Source of the DNA: Roseibium sp. HPY-6
GTDB lineage: Bacteria; Pseudomonadota; Alphaproteobacteria; Rhizobiales; Stappiaceae
Direction of reading: 5' to 3'
Length of the DNA stretch: 64,000 bases
NCBI RefSeq assembly: GCF_040530035.1
Contig: NZ_JBEWCD010000001.1
Span: 2,232,001-2,296,000, forward strand
The notes under the pieces: generated by a model
Seen by the model: the letters and a program-made list of their open reading frames with translations, nothing else
What the model was told of the DNA's origin: nothing
The model's database searches: none
Position numbers and translations under genes: made by a program
Part shown: positions 47,847 to 56,264 of the stretch, in pieces
Layout of the letters: each line of letters begins with the position of its first letter
Position numbering within the stretch: the stretch's first letter is position 1

Positions 47847-48695
47847 TTAACGGTGCGTTGGTGTCCACTTGTCGAGCGCTTCCAGAAACTTTTCCTCTTC
47901 GCCGGGTCGCATGCTCACATTGGTTTCGGCGTAAGGGAAGTTCCGGGCGGTGACTTCCTCGTGGAACCTGCCAAGAGCGGCGACCCGCTCTTCATGGATT
48001 TGTCTGTGCAGGCGGCCGACATTGCCGAAGGCATAAGCGTGTTTTGGAGGCGTCTCCTCTTCGCTGGTCTCGCCGCAGATGTCGGCGACAAACGAAAAGA
48101 TGGCATCACCCGCTTTTCCCGACCCAAGTGAAAAGGTGACGATTGTGGTCTTTTCATTTACCGCCGCGAGGACTTCCTCGGCGATGCATTCGGCTTCCAC
48201 GGCGAAGACACCTGCATCTTCCATCCGTTTAATGGTGTCGTAGATCTTCATGGCCTCATCGGCCGTCCGTCCCCAGGCGCGAAGACCACCGCAATGATGA
48301 CTGAATGTTGGAATGAGGCCGATATGGCTCTGCACCGGAATGCCGTCCCGGGCCATGCGCTCCATGACATCGAAGGATCGCAGCGTATAGTACATGTCAG
48401 CGCCGTCGCGCATGGTCTCATAGGCGTGTGCGATGATTTCATCATCTGAACCGAACTGCGCCCAGGTCGACCCTGCCCCGGTGAAATGATGCGGCGCGAT
48501 GCGGCGAACATCTTTCATCTGGTCGGCGCCGACGACGAAGAGGTCGATGCCTGCTTCGACGCAGGCCTGCAGTTCCTCGTTGTTCGCCGGATTGGCCCTG
48601 GTAAGGGTGCGGCCCGATCCCTTGAGCGCACGCAAATCCGCAACAGTGTAGTTGCGCTTCGCCGGGGTCCGGCTGAAGTCGTAAATCCGCTTCAT
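47847..48695 (-). CDS. PanB-like (ketopantoate hydroxymethyltransferase fold) protein with altered active site
   Basis: A 282-residue protein of the PanB/PEP-mutase-like TIM-barrel superfamily. SHIGLIPTFSHHCGGLRAWG followed by GRTADEAMKIYDTIKRMEDAGVFAVEAE matches the PanB core. The position that in PanB carries the KxE metal/substrate motif reads YYTLRS, and the VGDS loop reads VVGADQ; the later acidic residue (EAECIAEEV) is retained. So it is probably not a classical pantothenate enzyme. It is the last gene of the PhyH-HD-PanB-like operon, 30 bp after the HD gene. Confidence 0.82.
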   Translation of the reverse strand: MKRIYDFSRTPAKRNYTVADLRALKGSGRTLTRANPANNEELQACVEAGIDLFVVGADQMKDVRRIAPHHFTGAGSTWAQFGSDDEIIAHAYETMRDGADMYYTLRSFDVMERMARDGIPVQSHIGLIPTFSHHCGGLRAWGRTADEAMKIYDTIKRMEDAGVFAVEAECIAEEVLAAVNEKTTIVTFSLGSGKAGDAIFSFVADICGETSEEETPPKHAYAFGNVGRLHRQIHEERVAALGRFHEEVTARNFPYAETNVSMRPGEEEKFLEALDKWTPTHR

Positions 48696-48725
48696 GTCAG
48701 GTCAACTTTCCAGGTTGTCCGCTTG

Positions 48726-49340
48726 TCAATCGGCCCTGAATTTTGCCGGCAGACCCGTCACCTCGTTTTCGCGGATCACAGCGGGATCGTAGGCCTTGCG
48801 CGAAAAGACCTCCCGTACCATCGGCTCGAAAGTTTCCAGTGGCTCGCTGGCGTAATCCGGATCGAAACTCGACTGGTCCCACTGCTCGCAAAACGTGGCG
48901 CATGTGTCAAACAGCGGATGATCGCGGTAACGATCTCGCGCATTGCGGTCCCAGCCATAGTGATGGCCGAAGTAAAGCGTCTGGAAAATCCCGTGGTGTT
49001 CGACGGTCCAGGCGACCTCCCATCGCACGAAGGGGCGGATCACCTCGGCGGACATCTTGTCATGGTTTTGCGGCGCAAGGCCGTCACCGACATCATGCAG
49101 GAGCGCGCCGACAACCCAGTCGATATCGACGCCATCCCTGAGGGCGCGTGTGCCGGACTGAAGCCCGTGCTCCAGGCGGGTGATCTTGTATCCCTCAAGC
49201 GTCGCCTCCCCGGCACGCTTAAGCTCTTCAAGCACGCGGTCCGCAGTCAGTGCGAGGAAGGGCTTTTCCAGCCGTTCGAGAAGTTCGTAATCCTCGCGGG
49301 TACCGTCCTTCATGGCGGTGAAGCTGACAGTCTGGCTCAC
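48726..49340 (-). CDS. HD-domain protein resembling PhnZ/TmpB diiron oxygenases
   Basis: A 204-residue protein, GTG start at 49340 overlapping the PhyH stop by 4 bp (GTGA); the ATG-initiated longer frame reads back into phyH and is rejected. Metal ligands in order are His58 (TRLEHGLQSG), His82-Asp83 (LLHDVGD), His93 (QNHDKM), His115 (VEHHGIF) and Asp155 (EQWDQSSFD). The H-x23-HD-...-H-...-H-...-D order and the HPLF...WD segment match the PhnZ-like HD oxygenases that split hydroxylated phosphonates, more than nucleotide phosphohydrolases. The inference rests on motifs only. Confidence 0.75.
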   Translation of the reverse strand: MSQTVSFTAMKDGTREDYELLERLEKPFLALTADRVLEELKRAGEATLEGYKITRLEHGLQSGTRALRDGVDIDWVVGALLHDVGDGLAPQNHDKMSAEVIRPFVRWEVAWTVEHHGIFQTLYFGHHYGWDRNARDRYRDHPLFDTCATFCEQWDQSSFDPDYASEPLETFEPMVREVFSRKAYDPAVIRENEVTGLPAKFRAD

Positions 49341-50203
49341 TTGGCCTCTCCTTTTACGTACATGCCGACACTCTGTTCTGCGCCTTCGGACAAAGTGGCA
49401 GCTTGCCCTGCAAGTATGCGATCGTAAAGCGCAAGATCCGTCGGGTGGAAAAGAGCCCGCGGTCCGGAAATGCAATCCCAGCCACCGGCGGGAACCTCAC
49501 CACGCACAGGCATCGCCCAGTCACGCCCGGGTGCATGGTCACGTACGGCGGGTGTCACGTACCGAATGGCAAGGCCGATCCTGCGGTCGGAACCGTTGTT
49601 TACGCCGGAGGCATGAAAACATCGGCCGTGATGGAGCGACATCTCGCCCGGCCGAAGCGGTCCGGCAACAGCCTTGGTTTCGTCGACACCGGCAATCGCC
49701 TGCCCTCGCGAAAGCAGGTTTTCAGCGTCAAATGTGTCTTCATGACGCGCTATACTGCCCTTGTGGCTTCCCGGAATGAAGCGCATGCACCCGGCCTCAA
49801 CCGACACGTCGGAAAGCGCAATCCACGCCGTCACCTCGTCATCGGTCTCTCCCATCCCCCAATAGGTGATGTCCTGGTGCCAGGAGACGGTCTTCGTGCT
49901 TCCCGGTTCCTTGATGAAAAGTTCAACCGACCACGCCAAAATGTCCGGTCCGAGAATTCCCTCGACAGCGTCCAGTACCAAGGGTGTGCGCGCAAGTTCG
50001 GCCAGCAGCGGGATCACCACATGCCCGTTGACCCGGAAAAACTGCGCAAGGTCGTGTCCGCCAGCACCTTCCGCGTGGTCTGCCTCGAGCACCTCGATCT
50101 GTTCCCGTATTGAGGCAGTCTCGTCTTTGCTGAAAACCGGAAGTCCGGCAACGAACCCGTTCTGGCGATAGTCGCTCAAATAGCCTGGCGCGAGATCAAG
50201 CAT
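49337..50203 (-). CDS. PhyH-type Fe(II)/2-oxoglutarate oxygenase, PhnY-like
   Basis: A 288-residue phytanoyl-CoA-dioxygenase-family enzyme. The Fe-binding facial triad is His109-x-Asp111 (SWHQDITYWG) and His197 (CFHASGVN). The 2-oxoglutarate-binding Arg follows in RRIGLAIRYV. WHQD-TYWG and HASGxNxSDRRxGL resemble PhnY, which hydroxylates 2-aminoethylphosphonate before PhnZ acts. It is first in a tightly overlapping minus-strand operon with the HD and PanB-like genes. Confidence 0.85.
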   Translation of the reverse strand: MLDLAPGYLSDYRQNGFVAGLPVFSKDETASIREQIEVLEADHAEGAGGHDLAQFFRVNGHVVIPLLAELARTPLVLDAVEGILGPDILAWSVELFIKEPGSTKTVSWHQDITYWGMGETDDEVTAWIALSDVSVEAGCMRFIPGSHKGSIARHEDTFDAENLLSRGQAIAGVDETKAVAGPLRPGEMSLHHGRCFHASGVNNGSDRRIGLAIRYVTPAVRDHAPGRDWAMPVRGEVPAGGWDCISGPRALFHPTDLALYDRILAGQAATLSEGAEQSVGMYVKGEAK

Positions 50204-50273
50204 GAAGTCCTCCTCATTCCGGCCTCAAGCTACAGCGAATGATCGCCTTGAGAAGACAGATCTCTTGCCCATG

Positions 50274-50294
50274 AGAATAAGCTCAGCTTATTCT
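50274..50294. promoter_or_regulatory. 21-bp LysR-type operator between PhyH operon and LysR gene
   Basis: AGAATAAGCT-C-AGCTTATTCT is a perfect palindrome with 10-bp arms and 1-nt centre, containing T-N11-A. It ends 5 bp before the LysR start and lies 71 bp from the PhyH start. Best read as the site through which the LysR gene controls both directions. Confidence 0.75.
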
Positions 50295-50299
50295 GAATT

Positions 50300-51190
50300 A
50301 TGGCGAAACGCATTCCCTCCCTCAACTGGCTGCGCGTCTTCGAGGCTGCAGCCCGGACCGGCAGTTTTGCGCGCGCGGCGGAGCTTCTGGCGATGTCGCC
50401 ACCTGCCGTAAGTCAGCAAATTCGGGCCCTTGAGGCGCATTTGGGCCGACCGCTCTTCAAACGCGCCGCAGCAGGCGTGTCTCTCACGGAAGCCGGACGC
50501 AGTCTGCTCGGTGTCGTCGGCGAGGCCTTGGGCCGGATGGAATCGGCCGCCGCCGCGCTTGCAGCGCCCGGCACCCCGCCGCTGGTGGTCGGCGTTTCCA
50601 TGGCGCTTTCCGTTGGCTGGCTCGCGCCGCGACTGCCCGGGTTTTTGTCCTCAAATCCTGGCGTAACACTGGAACTCTATTCTCTGCTTGGCCGCCCGGA
50701 GACACCACCAAGGCAGGCCGTGTTGTGGATTGCGTTCGGACCCCCGCCGCCGGGAACAGAGGGTGCTGCTCTTTTTGGAGAGCAGCTTGTCCCGGTTGCC
50801 CATCCTGATATTGCGGCGCGCATTACGACGCTGGAAGACATCTTGAACCATCCGGTCATCGAGGTTGCCGATCACAGGCGAAACTGGGCGCAGGTTTTTG
50901 GGTGGGATGTCCTGCCGTCCGGCACGCGAACGTTGTTTGTCGACACGACCCTTACGGCACTTGCGGTTGCTGCAGCCGGTGAAGGTGTCGCCCTGGCCCG
51001 CCCGCCTGCAAGCGACGATCTGGTGCGGCGTTACAACCTCAAGCCATGCGTGCCCGGGCTGCACATACAAGGCGTGGAGCAATACCACCTCCTCCACCTT
51101 GCAGGCGCAGAACTTGGCCCCGAGGCAAAGGTGTTTCACGCATGGATCTGCGATGAAGCTGAAAAGACGAGGCTGGCGACGGGGCTCTAG
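50300..51190 (+). CDS. LysR-type regulator of the PhyH-HD operon
   Basis: A 296-residue regulator of the GcvA-like group (MAKRIPSLNWLRVFEAAART; helix-turn-helix SFARAAELLAMSPPAVSQQI). It is divergent from the PhyH operon. Its 3' end overlaps the convergent MFS gene by 4 bp. Confidence 0.9.
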   Translation: MAKRIPSLNWLRVFEAAARTGSFARAAELLAMSPPAVSQQIRALEAHLGRPLFKRAAAGVSLTEAGRSLLGVVGEALGRMESAAAALAAPGTPPLVVGVSMALSVGWLAPRLPGFLSSNPGVTLELYSLLGRPETPPRQAVLWIAFGPPPPGTEGAALFGEQLVPVAHPDIAARITTLEDILNHPVIEVADHRRNWAQVFGWDVLPSGTRTLFVDTTLTALAVAAAGEGVALARPPASDDLVRRYNLKPCVPGLHIQGVEQYHLLHLAGAELGPEAKVFHAWICDEAEKTRLATGL

Positions 51191-52518
51191 CTGCTGCCTT
51201 CGGAAGCTTCGGGGCCGACCGGTCTCAAGGAACTTGCGACCAGGGCTGCTACGCCAATTATTACCGCGGACAGAAGAAACACCCAGGATCCGGCCCAGGT
51301 GTAAAGCAGTCCTCCGCTGATCAGTCCAACAATACTCGCAGCAGCTCCCAGGCTACTCGCAAGCCCCTGCACCGCGCCTTGCATTTGCTCACCGGCAAAT
51401 TTGGAAAGAACGGCCGTGAAAGTCGGCCACATCAGACCGTTCCCGAGCGCGATGAAAAACGCGGCTCCATAGATACCGGCAGTGCCGTTCCACAATAACA
51501 GCGCAAACCCCAAACCGAGAAGAAGACCGCCTCCGGTCACAAGGGCGCGTTGCGATATTTGCCTGGACAGACACGCCAGCAGCGGACCTTGAACAAGCAT
51601 CATCCAAAGGCTCAGCACCGCAAAGAAAATGCCGGTGTCGGTGACACTCCAATCCAGCTGTATCGCGGCATGAACCGGGAAGGCGATATAAAAGAAACTG
51701 AACCCCATCATGACAAGAAAGTTCACCGACATGAGTTGCGGCATGAATGGCAATTGCAGGATATCGGTCTTCGGCGTTTCAGTGCAGCCTTTCAGCCGAT
51801 AGACCTCCTTCGTTTCCTGACCGAACACCTTGCATGCGTTTGAGAGCCCCGGCTTGTTCTTGAGAACTTCAGCCCGGCTCTCCGACAGACCGAATACGAT
51901 CAGGACGCTGGCAACAACAGAGATCAAAAACGCGGCGATCACCGGCAGCATCTCGGCATAGACCGTGGCGCCGAGCAGTCCGGCAAGCGCCGGTCCGAGG
52001 ATGAAGCCGGCATTTGTCGACATGGCCATCCGGCCGAAATTCTCGGTTCTATGTTCTTCGTCGGTGATATCGGCAAGGTAGGCATTGGCGACCGACACGT
52101 TGCCGCCGGTCAGGCCATCGGCTGCCCTTGCGACGAACAGGACAATCAACGGCAGCGTAAGCGTGAATTGCCCAAGGAGCGCGTTGTCGACGCTCATCAG
52201 CGCACCAGTCGGCAGGAAGAACGCAAGAAGAAAGATGAACCAGGACAGCATGGTGCCCAGCTGGGACAGCAAGAGCACCTTTCGGCGACCAACCTGGTCG
52301 GACCATTTCCCGAGAATGGGCGCGCCTATGAGCTGAAACGCGGAATAGGTGGCCGCCAGCGCGCCGTAGACAATCGCGTTGCCGCCCCATTTGGCAACCA
52401 GAAACACCATGAAGGGCACGACGATCGAAAACCCCAGTGTCCCGACGAAGTTCACCGACAAAATCGGGAGGATCGGCGTTCCGCGACCTGAATTTGAAAT
52501 GGACACGTCAACCGCCAT
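51187..52518 (-). CDS. MFS transporter, TetA/multidrug-like
   Basis: A 443-residue protein with about 12 helices in two halves. Motif A appears as GKWSDQVGRRKVLLLSQLG between helices 2 and 3. A long central loop (about 215-240, basic) separates the halves. Candidate substrates are drugs or, given the neighbours, an organic metabolite; nothing fixes this. Confidence 0.85.
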   Translation of the reverse strand: MAVDVSISNSGRGTPILPILSVNFVGTLGFSIVVPFMVFLVAKWGGNAIVYGALAATYSAFQLIGAPILGKWSDQVGRRKVLLLSQLGTMLSWFIFLLAFFLPTGALMSVDNALLGQFTLTLPLIVLFVARAADGLTGGNVSVANAYLADITDEEHRTENFGRMAMSTNAGFILGPALAGLLGATVYAEMLPVIAAFLISVVASVLIVFGLSESRAEVLKNKPGLSNACKVFGQETKEVYRLKGCTETPKTDILQLPFMPQLMSVNFLVMMGFSFFYIAFPVHAAIQLDWSVTDTGIFFAVLSLWMMLVQGPLLACLSRQISQRALVTGGGLLLGLGFALLLWNGTAGIYGAAFFIALGNGLMWPTFTAVLSKFAGEQMQGAVQGLASSLGAAASIVGLISGGLLYTWAGSWVFLLSAVIIGVAALVASSLRPVGPEASEGSS

Positions 52519-52819
52519 TACTCATTTGCTCCTGCATCATGCGAACCATGAACGGGTCTCTGCAAATCAATGGCAAAGATAGCGCGCACCTGGAAAAATC
52601 ACAGCCAACCGGACCGTAAAGACCTCTAACATGAAAAGAGACCAGTTTGGCCGGCAAGGCGCGACCATTGTGCTTTTAGCGTGGCGCACAATCTGAGAAC
52701 CGGCTTCAATCGGCGTCTTTGCCCTGGATGTCCAAAAAAGATAAACTGACGACCAAAAACGTTTTGCTGCGTCGACCTCTGAAAGGCAAGCTTGAAGCTG
52801 GCCCTGGGAGGTGTGCAAC
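52519..52819 (+). promoter_or_regulatory. Upstream region of the seven-gene operon, with a dyad
   Basis: A 301-bp gap. ATTGTGC (52667-52673) and GCACAAT (52686-52692) form a dyad with a 12-nt spacer, a candidate operator for the AraC/GlxA or LysR regulators nearby. GGGAGG stands 8 nt before the GTG start of the Rieske gene. Confidence 0.4.
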
Positions 52820-53941
52820 GTGTCCGAACAAATCGAGATTTCAGCCGGCTATGACCCTGATCCGTCCCGGTCAAATTCGCTGCTTGCGTCGGCCTATACG
52901 GATGCAGGCTGGTACGACGCAGATCTGAAGTCGATCGTCGCCAGGACGTGGCAGTGGGTCTGCCATGTGGAGAAAACGCGGGAACCCGGGTCATACGTGA
53001 CAACGGAAATCGCGGGCAATCCGATTGCCGTCGTGCGCGGGAAAGACGGTGTCCTTAGGGCATTTTACAATGTGTGCAAGCACCGCGCGCATGAGCTGCT
53101 GTCAGGCGAAGGCGTGACCACCCGGATCATGTGCCCCTATCACGCCTGGGTCTACCGGCTGGACGGGCAACTCGCGCGCGCGCCGCATACGGAAACATTG
53201 AAAGATTTCGACACCAGCGCAATCTGCCTCGATGAGATCCTGGTCGAGGAATTCTGCGGCTTCGTGTTCGTCAATCTGGACCCGCAGGCCGTTTCCCTGT
53301 CGAAACAATCGGGCGATCTGGAAACAGAGATCCGCCACTGGGCACCGGACGTCGACAAGCTGACTTTCGGGCATCGCCTCACTTACGACATCAAGTCCAA
53401 TTGGAAGAACGTCGTCGACAATTTCCTGGAATGCTACCACTGCCCGACGGCTCACAAGGATTTCTGCGACCTCGTCGACATGGACACCTACAAGGTGACA
53501 ACGCACGGCATCTATTCCAGTCACATGGCCGATGCCGGCAACGCCGCCAACCGTGCCTACGACGTCTCGAATGCAACGGTCAGAACGCATGCCGTATGGT
53601 GGCTCTGGCCCACAACCTGCCTGATGCGCTATCCGGGCAGGTCAAGCATGATCGTTCTGAACATCGTGCCAGTTGGTCCGGACCGTACACTGGAAACTTA
53701 CGATTTCTTCCTGGAAACACCCGAACCGAACGAGATGGAACGCGACGCCATTCGCTATCTAGACGAAGTCCTGCAGGTTGAGGACATCGGTTTGGTTGAA
53801 AGCGTGCAGCGGGGCATGAGCACCCCGGCGTTCACGCAAGGCCGGATCGTCCATGATCCCGGCGGTTCCGGCAAATCGGAGCATGCCGTGCACCATTTCC
53901 ATGGGCTTGTTCTGGACGCATATGCGCGGGGGCCCGCGTGA
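52820..53941 (+). CDS. Rieske oxygenase alpha subunit, quaternary-ammonium (CntA/GbcA/Stc2) type
   Basis: A 373-residue protein, GTG start at 52820 (MSEQIEISAG). The Rieske cluster ligands are Cys86-x-His88 and Cys105-x2-His108 (NVCKHRA, MCPYHAW). The mononuclear iron site is His207, His212 and Asp322 (NFLECYHCPTAH; QVEDIGLVESVQRG). The bridging residue is Glu204, not the Asp of aromatic-ring oxygenases; Glu is characteristic of CntA-like enzymes. Predicted to demethylate or cleave a betaine or carnitine-like compound. The reductase partner is not encoded in this operon. It overlaps the sulfatase start. Confidence 0.9.
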   Translation: MSEQIEISAGYDPDPSRSNSLLASAYTDAGWYDADLKSIVARTWQWVCHVEKTREPGSYVTTEIAGNPIAVVRGKDGVLRAFYNVCKHRAHELLSGEGVTTRIMCPYHAWVYRLDGQLARAPHTETLKDFDTSAICLDEILVEEFCGFVFVNLDPQAVSLSKQSGDLETEIRHWAPDVDKLTFGHRLTYDIKSNWKNVVDNFLECYHCPTAHKDFCDLVDMDTYKVTTHGIYSSHMADAGNAANRAYDVSNATVRTHAVWWLWPTTCLMRYPGRSSMIVLNIVPVGPDRTLETYDFFLETPEPNEMERDAIRYLDEVLQVEDIGLVESVQRGMSTPAFTQGRIVHDPGGSGKSEHAVHHFHGLVLDAYARGPA

Positions 53942-55473
53942 GGCCGGCCAACATTGTCGTGATCATGGCGGACCAGCTGGCACCGCATTTTACGGGTGCT
54001 TACGGCCACCCGATTGCCAAAACGCCGAACCTCGACGCGCTCGCCGAACGCGGCATGCGTTTTGACGCGGCCTACTGCAATTCACCGCTTTGCGCCCCAT
54101 CCCGTTTTGCCTTCATGTCCGGTCAATTGATCAGCCGTATCGCGGCCTATGACAACGCATCCGAATTCAAGGCGTCGATCCCGACCTTCGCGCATTACCT
54201 CAAGTCCCTGGGATACAGAACCTGCCTGTCGGGCAAAATGCACTTCGTCGGTCCGGACCAGATGCACGGATTTGAAGACCGGGTTACCACCGACATCTAT
54301 CCGGCTGATTTTGCCTGGACCCCTGACTGGGAAGCGCCGGACGAGCGCATCGACAAATGGTATCACAACATGCAGACCGTCAAGGAAAGCGGTGTTGCGA
54401 GTGCCACGTTCCAGATCGACTATGATGACGAAGTCGGATTTGCCGCAAAGCGTTGGCTCTTTAACGTTGCACGCGACAAGGCCTCGGGAAACGACGCTCC
54501 TTTTGCTCTGGTTGCCTCTTTCATTCATCCACACGACCCTTACGTGGCGCGGCCCGAATGGTGGGATCTATACGCCGACGACAACATCCCGATGCCCCAC
54601 TATGTCCCGGAGTTAGAGCAGCAGGACCCGTTTTCACGCCGGTTGCTGGATGGCATTGAGGCATCTTACGTCCCGCTCGAAGAAGAAGAGGTGCGCCGCG
54701 CACGGCACGCCTATCTTGCCAATGTCAGCTACTTCGACAGCAAAATCGGCGAGCTTGTCGAAACACTTACTGAGACCGGCGAGCTCGACAACACCGTAGT
54801 GATCGTGACCGCGGATCACGGCGACATGCTGGGCGAGCGCGGCCTCTGGTACAAAATGAACTTCTTCGAGCATTCTGCCCGCGTTCCCCTGGTTATGGCC
54901 GGTCCCGGCGTCGCCAAAGGAACAGCCGGCAACGCGTGTTCCCTTGTCGATCTGCTGCCAACTTTCATCGAGATCGGAGGCGGCTCTTCGGATATGCTCG
55001 GAGACCCCATAGACGGCCGCAGCCTCATGCCGCTGGCCAGGGGTGAAGCGGATCCGGTGGATGAGGCGATCGGTGAATACTGCGCGGAAATGACAAATTA
55101 TCCCGTGATCATGATCCGCCGCGGGGCGATGAAATTCATTCATTGCGACTGTGATCCGCCGCAGCTCTATGACGTGAAGTCCGATCCTCAGGAAAGACGG
55201 AATCTTGCCGGCGACCCGAAGTACCACAACATCGTGGCGGGCTTTCAAAATGAAATCGCACGGCGCTGGAACGGCGAGGAGCTTCGCAAAAAAATCATGG
55301 CGACGCAAAAGTCGCGCCGGGCACTTCACGCGGCGATGGAAGCCGGCGCAAGTGAGCCCTGGGACTACAACCCGCCCTCTGACGCCAGCCGGCAATATGT
55401 CAGAAACCACATGGATTGGACCGTGGCCGCAAGCCGCTACCGGTACCCGCCCAGAAAGGACCCGACCGAATGA
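53938..55473 (+). CDS. betC: Choline-sulfatase-like sulfatase (copy 2)
   Basis: A 511-residue type I sulfatase, GTG start at 53938 overlapping the Rieske stop. Formylglycine motif Cys52 in CAPSR, metal Asp12/Gln13 (IMADQLA) and later TADHGDMLGERG. It has BetC length and a BetC-like C-terminus (MATQKSRRALHAAMEAGAS). It is close in sequence to copy 1 but sits in a different operon. It may act on choline-O-sulfate or on another sulfate ester made of a hydroxylated quaternary amine. Confidence 0.88.
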   Translation: MRPANIVVIMADQLAPHFTGAYGHPIAKTPNLDALAERGMRFDAAYCNSPLCAPSRFAFMSGQLISRIAAYDNASEFKASIPTFAHYLKSLGYRTCLSGKMHFVGPDQMHGFEDRVTTDIYPADFAWTPDWEAPDERIDKWYHNMQTVKESGVASATFQIDYDDEVGFAAKRWLFNVARDKASGNDAPFALVASFIHPHDPYVARPEWWDLYADDNIPMPHYVPELEQQDPFSRRLLDGIEASYVPLEEEEVRRARHAYLANVSYFDSKIGELVETLTETGELDNTVVIVTADHGDMLGERGLWYKMNFFEHSARVPLVMAGPGVAKGTAGNACSLVDLLPTFIEIGGGSSDMLGDPIDGRSLMPLARGEADPVDEAIGEYCAEMTNYPVIMIRRGAMKFIHCDCDPPQLYDVKSDPQERRNLAGDPKYHNIVAGFQNEIARRWNGEELRKKIMATQKSRRALHAAMEAGASEPWDYNPPSDASRQYVRNHMDWTVAASRYRYPPRKDPTE

Positions 55474-56264
55474 TGCTGGATGGCAAGATTGCATTGGTGA
55501 CCGGTGCAAGGGGCGGCATCGGCCGGGCGATTGTTGCACGGTTCGTGAAAGAAGGCGCAACGGTCTTTGCAGCCGACCTGACACCGGAAGGCTCGCTTGC
55601 GGAGCATGTCGAAGATGGTAGTCAGTTTGTGAAACTGGACGTGACACACGAGGCAGACGCGGTTGCAGCGATGGATCGCGTCCGGGAAGAACACGGACGG
55701 CTCGATATCCTTGTGAACGCTGCCGGGATCGAGATCGAGAAAACCATCGAGGAAACGTCTCTGGCGGAATGGAACCGGTCCTTTGCTGTCAATGTCACCG
55801 GCACATTCTTGACCTCGAAATATGCCCTTCCGCTTTTGCGGGAAGCCGCCAAGCTTGGAAAAAGTGCCAGCCTCATTAATTTCGGTTCCTATGACGGCTT
55901 CATCGCCGATCCCGGGCTCGCAGCCTATTGCGCGACAAAAGGCGCGGTCCACGCGCTGACCCGCGCCATGGCCTGCGATCACGGTCCGGAAGGCATTCGC
56001 GTCAATGCGATCTGCCCTGGTTACATCGACACGCCCATGCTGCAGAGTTTTTTCAACGGCGACGGATCCGGTGGCGGTGGCGGCAATATCGAAACCCTGC
56101 AGAAAGCAGTGCGTGACGTGCATCCGATGCGCACTTACGGTACGCCGGAAGACATCGCCAATCTGGTCAACTGGCTGGCATCCGACGAAGCGCGTTACGC
56201 CTCCGGGCAGCTCTGGGTTCTAGATGGCGGCCTGTCAGCCCAAGTCCAGCAAATGAGACTCTGA
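55470..56264 (+). CDS. Short-chain dehydrogenase (first of two in the operon)
   Basis: A 264-residue SDR, ATG at 55470 overlapping the sulfatase stop (a second ATG follows at 55473). Motifs are TGARGGIG, NAAG and YCATK. The loop DGSGGGGG near residue 195 is an unusual Gly run. It probably oxidises a hydroxyl intermediate. Its start and stop overlap neighbours, consistent with translational coupling. Confidence 0.9.
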   Translation: MMLDGKIALVTGARGGIGRAIVARFVKEGATVFAADLTPEGSLAEHVEDGSQFVKLDVTHEADAVAAMDRVREEHGRLDILVNAAGIEIEKTIEETSLAEWNRSFAVNVTGTFLTSKYALPLLREAAKLGKSASLINFGSYDGFIADPGLAAYCATKGAVHALTRAMACDHGPEGIRVNAICPGYIDTPMLQSFFNGDGSGGGGGNIETLQKAVRDVHPMRTYGTPEDIANLVNWLASDEARYASGQLWVLDGGLSAQVQQMRL

